Positions 10,401-19,955 are shown, counted from the stretch's first letter. The stretch: 64,000 nucleotides of DNA from Chryseobacterium gwangjuense (GCF_021311115.1 NZ_JAJTNP010000008.1:95773-159772), one strand, 5' to 3'. Made by a program: numbers and translations. The notes: generated by a model from the sequence alone, not told the origin.

Positions 10401-10767
10401 CACTTTCACAGGTTTATCGAGAGGTCCACATAAAGCCTATGTATTGGGAATGGACGGATGTCAACCTACAATAAAAGATTTTTTAATTATAAATCTTATT
10501 AACGCGATTACACCAAACGGAGATGGTCATAATGATGTATTAAACTATTCAGATTTAAAAATTAAACAAAATGTTTCCATAGAAGTAGTAGACAGATACG
10601 GAGCTCCTGTTTATAAATCTTCTGATAACAATTATATCTGGGACGGAAAATCAGGAGGAAGAACACTTTCTACAGGAACTTACTGGTATATTTTAAAATG
10701 GACTGAACCTGATACTAAATTACCTGTTTCGTATTCCGGATGGATATTGATTAAAAACAGAGAATAA
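7414..10767 (+). CDS. Large secreted IgGFc-binding-like protein with type B T9SS C-terminal domain (array copy 1)
   Basis: 1117 aa from the ATG at 7414, where a proper signal peptide begins (MKKILLTICTFL...NAQ). The TTG at 7393 lies inside the -7 box and is rejected as a start. The mature N-terminus has the array-wide motif DTDHWFAP. Residues up to about 470 resemble the IgGFc-binding-protein N-terminal domain (repeated ATEDNT, KGQSYV, TNGNFNG, PVDRLG). An Ig-like segment follows (SYQWYLNGNIIPGA), then a TYTPNAG segment, two CDDNxDG segments, a SYLWSTGATTQTI segment and a SprB-like repeat. The last ~90 aa (from NAITPNGDGHNDVLNY to GWILIKNRE) are the gliding-motility-associated/T9SS type B sorting domain. 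It is probably exported across the outer membrane and exposed on the cell surface or released. The ligand is unknown. Confidence 0.88.
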   Translation: MKKILLTICTFLCLLFNAQLDTDHWFAPMASKAGTIGLNGYLYLSTNETTPFSVQIFNDNTLFTTVQVSKGSPAQVSIPNDFLIATNQSSLFTPNSMGMYVKGSKKFFANYRFSLQSHAEIITSKGLAGLGTKFYAGVVPNTATASYVNATIGVTATEDNTSVVISGYNPNVVFSDGSSSPTKTFTLNKGQSYVLDALSTDSQYNLDGLVGAKIEATKPISVTNGNFNGIYTNLNFSNNDILMDQAVPVDRLGKDFVVVKGNGNVAYQMETALIIATEDNTQFSLNGASSGITLNAGQYFMVPSSNYINQGNGNYNMGISTNKNVYVYQLLAGITGSPSVNEYATGGMNFIPPLSCFMPNKVDEIGFINQIGSQTFNTKLSIITQTGATVTLNSGPIAAVNGPYPVTGNPNWVTYSIPNVTGNITVNSTKSVTAGIAAGSGAVGYGGYFAGFSSVPVISKTGDCYLGILLQVDNSYDSYQWYLNGNIIPGATSYSINPELYGAGNYTCLVTKNNCESKLTTPYNYTLCPPITTTTYTIGSCNTKVITPAFTNSTQTIVPANTAIILVPTSGTATVNPTTGQITYTPNAGLTTDTTDSFIYYIQGNGNPADFEYFKIIINIDVLQVNNASLSSCADTNGNGAFNLTTTSVSPDSGITITYFTNSNLTGPITTPATYTGPAGTVYANVISQYGCSKVAQITLTTTPSPNINTANFNATLCDDNFDGIINVNFANVTTQIVNNSTSFNVRYYLVQADANAGNANSLPTNWTYTANTTVYVRVDALTGTCTTVFGQINFKIGNKITLLNNNISVDVCDDNLDGSQTANLNDYKNQFTADPAVTLTFHASLTDAQTGINAIPTSQVITSTNTFYIRFQSPTECPNTAILNVRLKSPKKSGTLTDQTICSNEKATLDAGTGFTSYLWSTGATTQTITVGPGSYYVDLGFNGCVYRQTVQVTTAQAPTITRIETSGPTATIFASGGTPPYQYSLNGIDYQASNTFTGLSRGPHKAYVLGMDGCQPTIKDFLIINLINAITPNGDGHNDVLNYSDLKIKQNVSIEVVDRYGAPVYKSSDNNYIWDGKSGGRTLSTGTYWYILKWTEPDTKLPVSYSGWILIKNRE

Positions 10768-10787
10768 TTTTTCTACTATATTGAACA

Positions 10788-10820
10788 TAAAACGGTCTCA
10801 AATGAAGCCGTTTTATTTTT
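10788..10820 (+). terminator. Terminator after array copy 1
   Basis: AAAACGG and CCGTTTT arms around a loop of about 11 nt, followed by a T-rich run. Confidence 0.75.
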
Positions 10821-10976
10821 TAGAATACAAAATCAGAGAAAGAAAGCCTTCTATAGGTATTAAAAACAAACATCTTGAATATCAGTTTTTTTTCATTTTC
10901 CACATATATTTCAATAAAACTTCAAAATTTATTTTTTAACTTTTATTATTTATAAACAATATTCAAAATATTGTAT

Positions 10977-11007
10977 TAATTTTGTAGAAATCCTAATTCT
11001 AACAAAA
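10977..11007 (+). promoter_or_regulatory. -7 box and conserved leader of array copy 2
   Basis: TAATTTTG (10977-10984) is a perfect -7 box. The short leader that follows contains AAATCCTAATTC, also found in the same place before copies 3 and 4, so promoter and leader were duplicated with the genes. Confidence 0.7.
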
Positions 11008-13851
11008 ATGAAAAGATTTCTACTATCTTTCGTATTATTGTTTTTTACATTTAATACCATCTTTGCACAAAAAGATACGGAACACTGGATAGCTCCGTTC
11101 TATTATTCTCAACAATATACACAGGCAGTATATTTATCCACAGATTCCGTAACTCCTTTTGATGTTAAAATATACACAGGAGGTAGCTTTGGAACTTTGC
11201 TAGGTACTGTTACCATTAGTAAAAGTAGTCCAAAAACTTACTCGATTCCTCGTACTAATATTGCAACAAATAGTACCCTGGAAGCTTTTACTCCTATTGA
11301 TAAAGGGTTATATATAAATGGTACCAAACCATTTTTCTGTAGCTTGAGAATGGTAAGTAGCACGACTCATGCTGAAATTGTCACAAGTAAAGGAAAAGCA
11401 GGTATAGGAAAAGAGTTTTATGTAGCTTCAACTCCTTCTACAGCTACTTCTAATAACTTTACGGCAGCTGTTATGGCAACAGAAAACAATACAACTGTAA
11501 CCGCAACTTGGACAGGTTTTGTATCATTTTTTGGAGGTTCTCCAGCAGGAAACACACAGACTTTCACTTTAAATAAAGGACAGTCTTTTATCTTTGCAGG
11601 GAATGCAGGAGCAGATGCACCTTTTACAGGAGCGAAAATTGTTTCTGACAAGCCTATTACATTGACTAACGGAAACGTTAACGGTAACTTCGGTAACAAT
11701 ACAGGTTCCGGATCTGATGCAATTCTAGATCAATCTGTTCCGACTGAAAGACTTGGAAGTACATTTGCAATGGTAAGAACGAGATCTACTACATCTGATC
11801 TCGAAGGAGCTATAGTTGTTGCCGTTGAAAACGACACCAAAATATTCATCAACGGATCGACCACTCCAATCGCTACACTAAACCAAGGCCAATGGTATAG
11901 AATTGCAGGAGACAACTATGTTCTACAGGGAACAAACGGTCATTACAATATGTTTGTATCTACTTCAAAAAAAGTATATCTATATCAATTAGTGTCTGTT
12001 CTTGACAGCAGTGCAACGTGCGGATTTAATTACATCCCCCCACTAAACTGTTTTTTACCAAGAAAGATTGATGAAATTGCTTTAGTGAACGAAATGCCTC
12101 TTGGAACAAATGATGCCAGTACTGTACCTGCAAATCAGCTTATAAAATTGAACATCTTAACAGAAGCAGGTGCTACTGTTACTTATACCGTAACGCCTGC
12201 AGGAGGAGCACCAGGAGCTCCGATCACTCCAACAGCCATACAAGGGCCTTATCCTCTTACAGGAAATACAGCTTGGGTTACCTATGGTATTGAAGGGGTA
12301 ACAGGTACTATTAAGATTGAATCCAATAAAGCAGTAACTGCAGGAATCAACGGAGGATATAGCACATCAGGCTATGGAGGTTATTTTGCCGGATTCTCTT
12401 CGATTCCAGTTATTTCAAAACAAACAGGAGAATGTGCTCCGGGAATCATTCTGGAAGTAGATCCGGGTTATGATTCTTACCAATGGTACTTAAACGGTAA
12501 TATTATTCCGGGAGCAACTTCAAATACTTACGCTCCATTAGTAGGAGGTAACTATACTGTAAGAGTAACAATGGGAGGTTGCCAACCTGTAACAACAATT
12601 GCTTACAAAGTTTTCTCATGTTTAAAAGAGACAACGAAATCAGATGAGACTTGTGGTACCAAAATCATACAGCCAACATTCACTTCTTCAACACAGACTC
12701 CGGTTGCAAGTACTGTAAAAATTATCACAGCACCAACTCATGGTACAGCGGTCGTAAATGCAAACGGAACTATCACTTACACTCCAAATGCTGGTTTTGC
12801 TGGCTCAGATGTAATTGTTTATAAATTCTGTGGAAATGATCCTGAATTTGTAGATTGTGAACAAGTAACTCACACCATAAAAATTGTACCTCTTGTTCCA
12901 AAAGAACCTACAATGACTTCTTGTCAATATGATACAGATCCTACAGCATTGTTTGATCTTACCACTGCAAATGTTATTGATTACACATCTCCTTATACGA
13001 AAAAGTACTACCCTACTTTGAATGATTTAAATACAAATAATAATGAAATCACCGATCCTAAAAAATATGCTTCAGCAGGTGGTTATGTTTATGTAAAAAT
13101 AACAGCTGAAGGAGGATGTCTTGCAACTACAAAAATTAAATTAGTTCCAATTCCTATTAAGAGATCTCCACTTTTGGTTGATAAATTTATTTGTATTGAT
13201 GACAGAACATCTCTGAATGCAGGAGCAGGATATGACAGCTACCAATGGAGCACAGGAGCAACAACACCTTCTATCCAGGGTATACCTGTAGGAGAATACA
13301 CTGTGGTTCTTGAAAACAAAGGATGTTTCTTAATGCAAACTGTACATGTTAAAAAGGCTCAAGACCCTGTAATTACTAAAATAGAAATTACCAACAATAC
13401 AGCTACTGTAATTGTAAGCGGAGGTACTGCTCCTTTCAAATATGCAGTAGATGGAATTACGACATGGCAAGATTCAAATGTATTTACAAACTTGTCTAGA
13501 GGACAGCATACTTTCTATGTAAAAGATGCTTATAACTGTACGCCAATTTCTGTAGAAGTAACTGTTCCGAACCTAATCAATGCGATTACTCCGAATGGGG
13601 ATAACGTAAATGATGTTATCGATTACAGTGAATTAGCCTATAAAGAAAATCTTAGCTTCGTTATCTATGACAGATATGGTAACAAGATTTTCACAGGAGA
13701 TAAGTTCAACAACTACCGTTGGGATGGAAAAGGATCAGGTAAAAAAATTGTAACGGGTACTTACTGGTATCATATCAATTGGAATGAACCGAATGCTGCT
13801 AAAACACCAATACAATATAACGGCTGGATACTTGTAAAAAACAGAGAATAA
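11008..13851 (+). CDS. Large secreted IgGFc-binding-like protein with type B T9SS C-terminal domain (array copy 2)
   Basis: 947 aa. The signal peptide (1-21) ends IFAQ and the mature protein starts KDTEHWIAP. The IgGFc-binding-like region covers about 25-470 (GKEFYVASTP, ENNTTVTA, TNGNVNGNFG, DQSVPTERLG, LYQLV). Next come an Ig-like segment SYQWYLNGN (about 490), the CGTKIIQPTF/ITYTPNAGF beta-sandwich (about 545-625), an SYQWSTGATTPSI segment and a SprB-like repeat with APFKYAVDG (about 790-845). The type B sorting domain starts at NAITPNGDNVNDVIDY and ends GWILVKNRE. It lacks the two CDDNxDG segments of copies 1 and 5. The role is probably adhesion or interaction at the cell surface, by analogy only. 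The 3' third is almost identical in DNA to copy 3. Confidence 0.88.
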   Translation: MKRFLLSFVLLFFTFNTIFAQKDTEHWIAPFYYSQQYTQAVYLSTDSVTPFDVKIYTGGSFGTLLGTVTISKSSPKTYSIPRTNIATNSTLEAFTPIDKGLYINGTKPFFCSLRMVSSTTHAEIVTSKGKAGIGKEFYVASTPSTATSNNFTAAVMATENNTTVTATWTGFVSFFGGSPAGNTQTFTLNKGQSFIFAGNAGADAPFTGAKIVSDKPITLTNGNVNGNFGNNTGSGSDAILDQSVPTERLGSTFAMVRTRSTTSDLEGAIVVAVENDTKIFINGSTTPIATLNQGQWYRIAGDNYVLQGTNGHYNMFVSTSKKVYLYQLVSVLDSSATCGFNYIPPLNCFLPRKIDEIALVNEMPLGTNDASTVPANQLIKLNILTEAGATVTYTVTPAGGAPGAPITPTAIQGPYPLTGNTAWVTYGIEGVTGTIKIESNKAVTAGINGGYSTSGYGGYFAGFSSIPVISKQTGECAPGIILEVDPGYDSYQWYLNGNIIPGATSNTYAPLVGGNYTVRVTMGGCQPVTTIAYKVFSCLKETTKSDETCGTKIIQPTFTSSTQTPVASTVKIITAPTHGTAVVNANGTITYTPNAGFAGSDVIVYKFCGNDPEFVDCEQVTHTIKIVPLVPKEPTMTSCQYDTDPTALFDLTTANVIDYTSPYTKKYYPTLNDLNTNNNEITDPKKYASAGGYVYVKITAEGGCLATTKIKLVPIPIKRSPLLVDKFICIDDRTSLNAGAGYDSYQWSTGATTPSIQGIPVGEYTVVLENKGCFLMQTVHVKKAQDPVITKIEITNNTATVIVSGGTAPFKYAVDGITTWQDSNVFTNLSRGQHTFYVKDAYNCTPISVEVTVPNLINAITPNGDNVNDVIDYSELAYKENLSFVIYDRYGNKIFTGDKFNNYRWDGKGSGKKIVTGTYWYHINWNEPNAAKTPIQYNGWILVKNRE

Positions 13852-13872
13852 TTAAAAAAACTTATATCTTAT

Positions 13873-13906
13873 TAAACCACGTTTTTAAAAAAACGTGGTT
13901 TTTTTA
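13873..13906 (+). terminator. Terminator after array copy 2
   Basis: AAACCACGTTTTT paired with AAAAACGTGGTTT, then a T run. Confidence 0.88.
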
Positions 13907-13960
13907 TTGTTTTAATATTGAATATTGTTATTTTTTATCAATATGTATTAAATATTATTT

Positions 13961-13993
13961 TAATTTTGTAAAAATCCTAATTCCACAAAAACT
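13961..13993 (+). promoter_or_regulatory. -7 box and conserved leader of array copy 3
   Basis: TAATTTTG (13961-13968), then a leader containing AAAATCCTAATTC, as before copies 2 and 4. Confidence 0.7.
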
Positions 13994-16861
13994 ATGAAAA
14001 GACTTTTACTCTCTTTCGTATTATTGTTTTTTACATTTAATACCGTCTTCGCTCAAAAAGACACAGATCACTGGATAGCTCCTTACTTTGCTTCCACAAC
14101 CTATACACAAGCTGTATATCTATCTACTGATTCTACCACTCCTTTTGATGTTAAAATATACACCGGAGATAATTTTGGAACTTTACTAGGAACTGTTACC
14201 ATCAGTAAGGGCAATCCTATAACTTACCCTATTCAATCTTCTGATATTGCTACAAACATTGCAAATGAAGCACAAACCACTCTTACTAAAGGCATCTACC
14301 TTCAGGGAACTAAAGCTTTTTTCTGTACCCTAAGAATGGTAGCCAGTACCACCCATGCAGAGATTGTCACCAGTAAAGGTAAAGCCGGAATTGGTAACGA
14401 GTTTTATGTAGCGAACACCCCTTCACAATATTCAACCACGGGTAACAATTTTACAGCCGGGATATTAGCTACAGAAGACAACACGAACATAACTGTAAGC
14501 TGGGCGGGAACTCCATTATTTTTTGGAATTAATGCGCCTACAGGAAATACCATTACTTTTAAATTAGACAAAGGAGAGTCTTATATCTTCGCAGGCACTG
14601 GTTCTCCAGCTACAAATATGTCTTCGTTTATTGGCGCAAAAATAGTTTCCGACAAGCCTGTTTCTTTAACCAATGGAAACGTAAACGGAAACTTCGGAAC
14701 AGTTACAAGTTCTTCCGGATCAGATGCTATTCTTGACCAGTCAGTTCCTACAAGCAGATTAGGGAATACATTTGCAATGGTAAAATCGGTTACCACCACT
14801 GATGATCTAGAAGGTGCTATTGTAGTTGCTACCAAAAACAATACACAGGTTTTTGTAAATGGATCCGGTACAGCCCTGACAACTCTGAACGCAGGAGAAT
14901 GGTACAGAATAACCTTATCCAGCTTTGTCCCACAAGGAACTTCCGGACATTATAATATGTTTATTTCCACTACTGAAAACGTTTATGTTTATCAATTAGT
15001 AGCCACTACGAATAATGCGACCTGTGGTTTTAATTATATTCCGCCATTAAACTGTTTTTTACCTAAATCCATTGATGAAATTGCAAAAATCAACGAGATG
15101 CCTCTTGGTCCAGGCGGAACAAGCCAAGTTATTCCGGTAGGGTCACCCTCATCGCCTACAACTCTTAAATTAAACATCTTAACCGAAGCGGGAGCAACAG
15201 TTACGTATAGCATTAATGGGGGAACTCCTATAACACCAGCTGCAGCTGACGGACCTTATCCACTTACCGGAAATGCTACATGGGTTACCTATGGAATTAC
15301 AGGCATTGCAGGCAATGTGGCCATACAATCGAACAAAGCAGTTACCGCCGGTATCAATGGAGGATACAGCACTTCAGGATATGGAGGATATTTCGCAGGA
15401 TTCTCTTCAGTACCGGTTATTACAAAAAAATCTGGTGAATGCGCACCAGGTATTGTTTTGGAAGTAAATGCCGGCTACGATACCTACCAATGGTATTTAA
15501 ATGGTAATATTATCCCGGGAGCAACTTCAAATACTTATGCTCCACTAGTAGGAGGCAACTACACAGTGAAAGTAACTGTGGGAGGATGTTTAACAGCAGC
15601 TACAACTCCAATTTTCAAAGTGTTCTCATGTTTAAAAGAGACTACTAAATCAGATGAAACTTGTGGTCCTAAAATCATACAGCCAACATTCACGTCTTCA
15701 ACACAAACCCCTGTTGCAAGTACTGTGAAAATTATCATAGCACCAACAAATGGTACAGCGGTCGTAAACGCAAACGGAACGATTACCTATAGTCCAAATA
15801 TTGGTTTTGCAGGTACAGATGTAATTGTTTATAAGTTCTGTGGAAATGCTCCTGAATTTGTAGATTGCGAGCAGGTAACCCACACCATAAAAATTGTACC
15901 TCTTGTTGGAAAAGAGCCTACTCTCACAGCATGTCAGTATGACACCGACCCAACTGCATTGTTTGATCTTACCACTGCAAATGTGACCGACTACCCCGCT
16001 CCTTCTGTAAAGAGATATTATCCAACCTTGAATGACATGAACACCAATAATAATGAGATTACTGATCCTAAAAAATATGCTTCAGCAGGTGGCTTTGTTT
16101 ATGTTAAGATAGCAGCTGAAGGAGGATGTAACGGAACTGCAAAAATTAAATTAGTTCCAGTTCCTATAAAAAGATCTCCTCTTTTGGTTGATAAATTCAT
16201 TTGTATTGATGACAGAACATCACTGAATGCAGGAACAGGATATGACAGTTACCAATGGAGTACAGGAGCTACAACACCTTCTATTCAAGGATTGGCAGTA
16301 GGAGAATATTCTGTAGTTCTTGAACACAACGGATGCTTCTTAAAACAAACTGTCCATGTTAAAAAAGCTCAGGATCCTGTTATTACCAAAATAGAAATTA
16401 CCAACAATACAGCTACTGTAATTGTAAGCGGAGGCGTTGCTCCTTTCAAATATGCAGTAGACGGAATTACGACATGGCAAGATTCAAATGTATTTACAAA
16501 CTTGTCTAGGGGGCAGCATACTTTCTATGTAAAAGATGCTTATGACTGTACGCCAATTTCTGTAGAAGTAACGGTTCCAAACTTAATCAATGCAATCACT
16601 CCGAATGGTGATAATGTAAATGACTATATTGACTATAGCGCATTAGCTTACAAAGAGAATCTTGCATTCGTGATCTATGACAGATATGGTAATAAGATTT
16701 TCACTGGTGATAAATTCAACAACTACCGTTGGGATGGAAAAGGATCCGGGAAAAAAATTGTAACAGGTACTTACTGGTATCATATCAATTGGAATGAACC
16801 GAATGCTGCTAAAACTCCAATACAATATAGCGGTTGGATACTTGTAAAAAATAGAGAATAA
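13994..16861 (+). CDS. Large secreted IgGFc-binding-like protein with type B T9SS C-terminal domain (array copy 3)
   Basis: 955 aa and the closest relative of copy 2, with the same order of segments: signal peptide ending VFAQ, KDTDHWIAP, IgGFc-binding-like region, SYxSYQWYLNGN-type Ig segment (here DTYQWYLNGN), CGPKIIQPTF segment, SYQWSTGATTPSI segment, SprB-like repeat and type B sorting domain ending GWILVKNRE. The N-terminal ligand-side region is more diverged from copy 2 than the C-terminal half. This fits gene conversion or selection for diversity at the N-terminus. It has its own promoter and terminator. Exported by T9SS; the partner is unknown. Confidence 0.88.
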   Translation: MKRLLLSFVLLFFTFNTVFAQKDTDHWIAPYFASTTYTQAVYLSTDSTTPFDVKIYTGDNFGTLLGTVTISKGNPITYPIQSSDIATNIANEAQTTLTKGIYLQGTKAFFCTLRMVASTTHAEIVTSKGKAGIGNEFYVANTPSQYSTTGNNFTAGILATEDNTNITVSWAGTPLFFGINAPTGNTITFKLDKGESYIFAGTGSPATNMSSFIGAKIVSDKPVSLTNGNVNGNFGTVTSSSGSDAILDQSVPTSRLGNTFAMVKSVTTTDDLEGAIVVATKNNTQVFVNGSGTALTTLNAGEWYRITLSSFVPQGTSGHYNMFISTTENVYVYQLVATTNNATCGFNYIPPLNCFLPKSIDEIAKINEMPLGPGGTSQVIPVGSPSSPTTLKLNILTEAGATVTYSINGGTPITPAAADGPYPLTGNATWVTYGITGIAGNVAIQSNKAVTAGINGGYSTSGYGGYFAGFSSVPVITKKSGECAPGIVLEVNAGYDTYQWYLNGNIIPGATSNTYAPLVGGNYTVKVTVGGCLTAATTPIFKVFSCLKETTKSDETCGPKIIQPTFTSSTQTPVASTVKIIIAPTNGTAVVNANGTITYSPNIGFAGTDVIVYKFCGNAPEFVDCEQVTHTIKIVPLVGKEPTLTACQYDTDPTALFDLTTANVTDYPAPSVKRYYPTLNDMNTNNNEITDPKKYASAGGFVYVKIAAEGGCNGTAKIKLVPVPIKRSPLLVDKFICIDDRTSLNAGTGYDSYQWSTGATTPSIQGLAVGEYSVVLEHNGCFLKQTVHVKKAQDPVITKIEITNNTATVIVSGGVAPFKYAVDGITTWQDSNVFTNLSRGQHTFYVKDAYDCTPISVEVTVPNLINAITPNGDNVNDYIDYSALAYKENLAFVIYDRYGNKIFTGDKFNNYRWDGKGSGKKIVTGTYWYHINWNEPNAAKTPIQYSGWILVKNRE

Positions 16862-16879
16862 TTTTTTTAATTATATTTC

Positions 16880-16914
16880 GAAGCCACAATTTTAAAAGAT
16901 TGTGGCTTTTTTAT
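16880..16914 (+). terminator. Terminator after array copy 3
   Basis: AAGCCACAAT paired with ATTGTGGCTT, followed by TTTTTATT. Confidence 0.85.
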
Positions 16915-16968
16915 TATTTCTTTATCATATTTTATTATATTTTTTACAAAACATATCAAATATTCTTT

Positions 16969-16999
16969 TAATTTTGCAAAAATCCTAATTCTAACATTT
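16969..16999 (+). promoter_or_regulatory. -7 box and conserved leader of array copy 4
   Basis: TAATTTTG (16969-16976), then AAAAATCCTAATTC as before copies 2 and 3. Confidence 0.7.
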
Positions 17000-19840
17000 A
17001 TGAAAAAATTTCTACTCAGCTTGGTATTGATTCTCTTTTCAATCAATACTTTGTTTGCGCAGAGAGATACCGAACACTGGATAGCGCCATATTTTGACGT
17101 TTCAAGCAGTAGCTATAATAATAGACTTTATCTCTCAACGGATTCTACAACCCCTTTTGTTGTAACTATTTACAACAACAATGTTGCTCTAGGAACTGTT
17201 ACGATCAGTAAAGGAGCTCCAGACACGTATCTTTTACCTGCCAACACGATTGTTGCTACAGCAGAATCCGATGCCTATTCGGTGATCAGCAAGGGAGTGT
17301 ATTTGAAGGGGACAAAACCATTTTATTGCTCTTTAAGAAGTGCAATAAGTTCTCACGGAGAAATTGTTACCTCAAAAGGTAAAGCAGGTATTGGAACTAT
17401 ATTTTATGCTGCGGCGACACCCATTACCAGCAGTGGGTATAATTTTACGACAGCAGTAATGGCTACCGAAAATAGCACGAAAGTAACGGTATCTGGTTAT
17501 GACCCTAATATACAGTTCACAAATCAAACAGCTCCCCCTTTAACGACTACTTTTGTTTTAAACAAAGGGCAATCTTTTATTTTTACAGGAAAAGGAGGTA
17601 CAGCACCTAATAACACTGGTTTTATTGGTTCAAAAATTGTTTCAGACAAACCCGTTACAGTAACCAACGGGAACTCTAATGGGAATTTTGGAACCAGTGC
17701 CAATAGTGGTTCTGACCTTATTCTAGATCAGTCTGTACCAACAAGTAGACTTGGTAACACCTTTGCTATGGTTAAAACGAGATCTACGGCTCCCGCTAAC
17801 AATATGGAAGGGGCAATTGTGGTTGCCACAGAAAATAACACGGAACTTTATGTAAATGGTGGAACAACACCTCTTGCCACTCTAAATGAAGGAGATTGGT
17901 ACAGAATTAACGAAACCAATTACGTAAACCAAGGAAGTGGGCATTCTAATATGTTTATCAGTACTACAAAAAATGTATATGTTTATCAATTGGTTGGTGT
18001 AGGAACTGAGGATAATACCGGAGGATACAACTATATACCTCCTTTGAACTGCTTTTTACCTCGTAAGATTGACGAGATTGGAAAAATAAACGAAATGCCT
18101 GTAACTGGGCCAAGTACTGTGTATAGTGGTTTAATTGTAAAACTGAACATCCTTACCGAAGCTGGTGCAGCTGTTTCGTATACTGTAAACGGAGGAGCAC
18201 CAACGACACCAACTGCCGCACAAGGTCCATTTCCGCTTACCGGAAATGCAAACTGGGTAACGTATGCTATTACAGGTATTACAGGAAATGTATCAGTTAC
18301 TTCTGACAAAGCCGTAACTGCAGGATTGAACGGAGGGTATAGCACAGCAGGATATGGAGGATACTTCGCAGGATTCTCTTCAATTCCTCTTATTTCAAAA
18401 ACAATCGGAGATTGTATTCCTGGTATTATTCTTGAAGTTGATGATAGCTATGATAGCTACCAGTGGTTTTTAAATGGTAACCCAATTACAGGAGCTAATT
18501 CAAACTCATATACTCCTACAATTGGAGGTAATTACACTGTAAAAGTTACCATAGGCAGTTGTGCACCTGAAACAACTCCGATCTTTAAAGTATTCTCTTG
18601 TTTAACAAAGTCTACTAAAGCGATGAGTGTTTGTGATATTTCTCAGATAGTTGTTCCGGAATTCACAGTTTCAACACAAACCTATAACCCAAGCTCGGTA
18701 ACTATTGTTACACCGCCTACAAATGGTATTGCAACAATAAATCCGGTAACAGGAGTTATCAATTATACTCCAAACGTAAACTTCGTAGGAACTGATACTA
18801 TTGTATATAAATTCTGTGGAAATGCACCTGAATTTGTAGATTGTGAAGAAGTAACATTAACATTCACTGTTTCAGAACTTCCTATTGTAACAAATGCTAC
18901 ATTGAGAACTTGTTTCTTAGAAACGAATACAGCTACAGGTCAGTTCAATCTTACCATAGCTCCTGTAACAACACAAGCAGGGGTAACTAAAAAATACTAC
19001 CCTTCTACAACGGATGCTGTAAACGGAACCAATGAAATTTTAACTCCGGACAACTATGTAGCACCAAGTGGTGTAGCATATGTAAAAGTTACCAACGGTA
19101 ACGGTTGTTACAGAATTGCTCAAGTTACACTTATTGTATTCCCTCCTACTACATCATCGGTATTAACCGAGAAAGTTATCTGTATCGAGGATAAAACAAC
19201 ACTAGATGCAGGTCCTAATTTCGATGGTTACCAATGGAGCACAGGAGCAACAACGCAAACCATATCTGATGTTACGGTAGGTACATATTGGGTAAGATTA
19301 AAAACTGGAGAATGCTGGACTAAACAAACGGTAAAAGTATATCCTGCACAACAACCGGTAATTTCAAGCATTGATATCGCTACCAATACAGTTACTGTAT
19401 TTGCAACAGGAGGAACTGCTCCATATAAATACTCTATGGATAATATCAACTGGCAAGATTCTAATGTCTTTACAGATGTACCTAGAGGAGCTGGAATGGT
19501 ATATGTAAAAGATGCATACGATTGTAATCCTATCTCTGTAGAAATTACGATTCCTAATATCATTAACGTAATTACTCCGAATAACGATGGTGTAAATGAT
19601 GTTTTAGATTACTCTGAATTAGGTCACAAGTCTAATCTAGTAATTGATATCTTTGATAGATACGGAACTAAGATTTACCAGGCAAATAAAGCTAACGGAT
19701 ACAAGTGGGATGGTACAACCAACACAAGTAAAAAAGTATCTACTGGAAGCTACTGGTTCAGCGTAAGTTGGAATGAGCCAAATACTAAACAAACTCCAGT
19801 TAAATATTCTGGATGGATTTTAGTTAAAAACAGAGAATAA
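17000..19840 (+). CDS. Large secreted IgGFc-binding-like protein with type B T9SS C-terminal domain (array copy 4)
   Basis: 946 aa. Signal peptide ending LFAQ, then RDTEHWIAP. It has the same segment order as copies 2 and 3 but is more diverged through its whole length: DSYQWFLNGNPITGA, ISQIVVPEFTVSTQT, GYQWSTGATTQTI and YKYSMDNINWQDSN. The type B sorting domain runs from NVITPNNDGVNDVLDY to GWILVKNRE. It carries the same promoter/leader type as copies 2 and 3, so it belongs to the same duplication series but split off earlier. Probably surface exposed through T9SS. Confidence 0.88.
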   Translation: MKKFLLSLVLILFSINTLFAQRDTEHWIAPYFDVSSSSYNNRLYLSTDSTTPFVVTIYNNNVALGTVTISKGAPDTYLLPANTIVATAESDAYSVISKGVYLKGTKPFYCSLRSAISSHGEIVTSKGKAGIGTIFYAAATPITSSGYNFTTAVMATENSTKVTVSGYDPNIQFTNQTAPPLTTTFVLNKGQSFIFTGKGGTAPNNTGFIGSKIVSDKPVTVTNGNSNGNFGTSANSGSDLILDQSVPTSRLGNTFAMVKTRSTAPANNMEGAIVVATENNTELYVNGGTTPLATLNEGDWYRINETNYVNQGSGHSNMFISTTKNVYVYQLVGVGTEDNTGGYNYIPPLNCFLPRKIDEIGKINEMPVTGPSTVYSGLIVKLNILTEAGAAVSYTVNGGAPTTPTAAQGPFPLTGNANWVTYAITGITGNVSVTSDKAVTAGLNGGYSTAGYGGYFAGFSSIPLISKTIGDCIPGIILEVDDSYDSYQWFLNGNPITGANSNSYTPTIGGNYTVKVTIGSCAPETTPIFKVFSCLTKSTKAMSVCDISQIVVPEFTVSTQTYNPSSVTIVTPPTNGIATINPVTGVINYTPNVNFVGTDTIVYKFCGNAPEFVDCEEVTLTFTVSELPIVTNATLRTCFLETNTATGQFNLTIAPVTTQAGVTKKYYPSTTDAVNGTNEILTPDNYVAPSGVAYVKVTNGNGCYRIAQVTLIVFPPTTSSVLTEKVICIEDKTTLDAGPNFDGYQWSTGATTQTISDVTVGTYWVRLKTGECWTKQTVKVYPAQQPVISSIDIATNTVTVFATGGTAPYKYSMDNINWQDSNVFTDVPRGAGMVYVKDAYDCNPISVEITIPNIINVITPNNDGVNDVLDYSELGHKSNLVIDIFDRYGTKIYQANKANGYKWDGTTNTSKKVSTGSYWFSVSWNEPNTKQTPVKYSGWILVKNRE

Positions 19841-19862
19841 CGACAACTTATACTAAATACAT

Positions 19863-19895
19863 TAAAACCACGATTTTAAAATCGTGGTTTTTTTA
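19863..19895 (+). terminator. Terminator after array copy 4
   Basis: AAAACCACGATTTT and AAAATCGTGGTTTT are exact complements (14 bp) followed by a T run. Confidence 0.9.
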
Positions 19896-19928
19896 TTGTT
19901 TTTTCAAGCTAATACTACTTTTTATTAT

Positions 19929-19936
19929 TAAATTTG
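19929..19936 (+). promoter_or_regulatory. -7 promoter box of array copy 5
   Basis: TAAATTTG, a perfect TAnnTTTG match, 19 nt before the ATG. The AATCCTAATTC leader of copies 2-4 is absent here. Confidence 0.65.
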
Positions 19937-19955
19937 TGACAAAAGCTACTCTTAA

